Positions 62,400 to 64,000 of a DNA stretch of 64,000 bases are shown piece by piece. The translations under genes and the position numbers were made by a program. Positions within the stretch are counted from its first letter, which is position 1. The number at the start of each line of letters is the position of its first letter. Source of the DNA: Tribonema minus (lineage: Eukaryota > Sar > Xanthophyceae > Tribonematales > Tribonemataceae); the NCBI GenBank assembly GCA_017506865.1, contig JAFCMP010000002.1, forward strand, positions 992,001 through 1,056,000, written 5' to 3'. The notes under the pieces were generated by a model. That model worked only from the letters and a program-made list of their open reading frames with translations. It had not been told where the DNA came from and ran no database searches.

Positions 62400-64000
62400 C
62401 GCTGTATGAAGCACTGAAACCCCGCTGCAGAATGCACACACCCAGTCCAGTGCACACAATGCTGTCCCAACCGTCAGCTGCGCCCTATCAAGCGTCCAAG
62501 AGCGCGGCTGCAGCAGCGTCGCAAATCTCCACTACTAATACTAGCAGTAATTCATGCTCAACGTAGTTCACTTGTCAATGAGTGGCACTTAAGTTTTTGC
62601 CTCAGGCTGCTCGGCTCCTGGACCAGCAAACTTTGAATGCAAGATGAACACAAACATAATACGAGCTCGCTTGTCTGTGATGCTCATGCTGCTGCCACAA
62701 GCAGCTTGACTGTGACTGCATGCAGTGCATGCATGGTCACTACGATATAAGTGTTTGTGCTCAGGCTGTCGTGATTGATCGAATGCTGTCGATACTGCTG
62801 CCACCAGAAGCGGTAGGCGCATCATGTTGTTGAGGATGAAAACTGTCATCATACTGGCAGGCTGCGAATGGTGGTATGTGGTCGGCAACAATCTGGGGCT
62901 CTGTTAGCGTCAGATCCCGAATCAGTTTTTGTTGAGCACGTGTCATGACTGCAGCTTACCGCAGATCGCAGTGACTACGCAGTGGCACGCCAGGATGGCA
63001 GGTATACACAATAATTGCTGACACTAAAGCTGCTATCTGCAGCAGGCCCTTGACAATTGATCCACGCGCTGCTGCCGAAGATTTCTTTGTATAGTTATAG
63101 CCATAATTAGCAACAGGAGGCTTGTGACCAACAAAGCAAGGAGCCTTGCAGATGCTGCATCGCAGCAGAGAGCCCTATGTCAAAGCGAAAATGCCCACCT
63201 GCCTTCCTTGTGATGGCCACTGAGGTGCTAAACGATGACGGCCGAGGCGGAGTTGCAGCAGTTCATGGGGCTGTCTGTCTTGTTGATGATGCTAGAGCAT
63301 TGCTGCCGTGCAGTCTTGTTGATGATGCTACAGCATTGCACGTCAGCAAAGCTCTATTCAACCTTCCACAGCGCAGAGCGTGCACCTCGCGACTTCCGCA
63401 TCAATGGAGCGTCGCTTGAGTGTGCGTCCTGCCGTGTTGGTTTTGCTTGTCATGGAACGCTCTCGTCAAGTGCACTTGGCAATGCGCTTCAGTCTTATGC
63501 TGTTGCAGCGACGTTCACACCAGCTCGGGCTGCAAGCTCTCTAGCGACGATGGCTGTATTTGGCAGCATCGGCCTGAGCGTGACGAGCGCCCGGCCGCCC
63601 AGACCACGATTGCAGCACAGCTTTTATGCGGTTCTCATATTCTCCTCTTGGGCGAATGCTTCTGCTCTCGCGCTGTGTACTACTACCAAAGGCGACATCG
63701 CAAGAATAAACGGCAGTCGACAACGCAGTTTTAGCCAGTTTTATCACTTTTGGGCTGTCGACAGTCGACAGGCCCCCCCAAAGTAAAATCTGCCTCTCCC
63801 CGTAAATACAAGTCCATACGTGCTAACCCGTCTGGATGAGGTGGTGTAGTTAAAAAATTATCCCAACCAATATGTGTGCCTCGAGATTCTGGAATTCAAT
63901 AGTAGTGCTAGAAGTAGAGAAAGGATCACAACTAAATGTTTGTCGATCGATCAGGAATGCATCGCCATCAGGATCTTTTTTTTTAGGAACATTCAATGTG
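62400..64000. other. Right end of the window, no confident gene
   Basis: A plus-strand open frame, 63235-63786 (ATG at 63235), reads MTAEAELQQFMGL early and GHRI-poor, Ala/Ser-rich later. It contains an internal tandem duplication of about 35 bases (tcttgttgatgatgctasag, at about 63278-63300 and 63318-63341). Three frames are open here at once and none shows a domain, so I do not call a gene. An A/T-rich tail follows after 63780. Confidence 0.35.

Noticed and set aside
63235-63786. A 183-codon plus-strand gene at the right end
   Set aside because: Three frames are open together, there is an internal tandem duplication, and no domain or splice context supports it.

Overview
The window reads as nuclear DNA of an intron-rich unicellular eukaryote, most likely an alga. 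Exons are GC-rich with GT-AG introns (donors such as gtgagc, gtcagt, gtaagc). Many acceptors follow long C runs, and short TTAGGG-type tracts are scattered through introns. No operons, ribosome binding sites or bacterial promoters are seen. I cannot fix the lineage from sequence alone.

Layout. (1) 0-3 kb, + strand: the 3' end of a gene for a secreted, Frizzled-like cysteine-rich protein with a probable GPI-anchor tail. (2) 4.5-12.5 kb, +: a complete 11-exon gene for a mitochondrially targeted hybrid-cluster protein (614 aa) with every cluster ligand. (3) 12.8-25 kb: an orphan targeting-peptide exon (+), a two-exon coiled-coil/acidic protein (-), an unknown multi-exon gene (+), and two diverged copies of an unknown gene tail. 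(4) 25.4-33.4 kb, +: a complete 8-exon ADP/ATP-carrier-like gene (309 aa) whose signature reads RRRLQM. (5) 35.3-50.5 kb: a nested palindromic repeat island with a tRNA-Arg(ACG) in each arm, several truncated retroelement tails, a MITE-like element and tandem duplications. (6) 52.7-60.6 kb, -: a complete 10-exon diflavin (FMN + FAD/NADPH) reductase with a probable mitochondrial leader (692 aa). (7) 60.6-64 kb: no convincing gene.

The exon models of the hybrid-cluster protein, the carrier and the reductase each sum to a whole number of codons with consistent phases at every junction, so I trust those junctions. Hybrid-cluster protein, carrier and reductase all look mitochondrial. A diflavin reductase could in principle supply electrons to the hybrid-cluster protein, but that pairing is inference.

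The most striking pattern is at the exon edges. In every confident gene, introns carry one to seven decaying copies of the neighbouring exon end, often with its splice site, always on the intron side of the working copy. Two genes also have their coding 3' ends duplicated past the stop codon. This looks like continual short tandem duplication that builds introns and supplies decoy or alternative splice sites.
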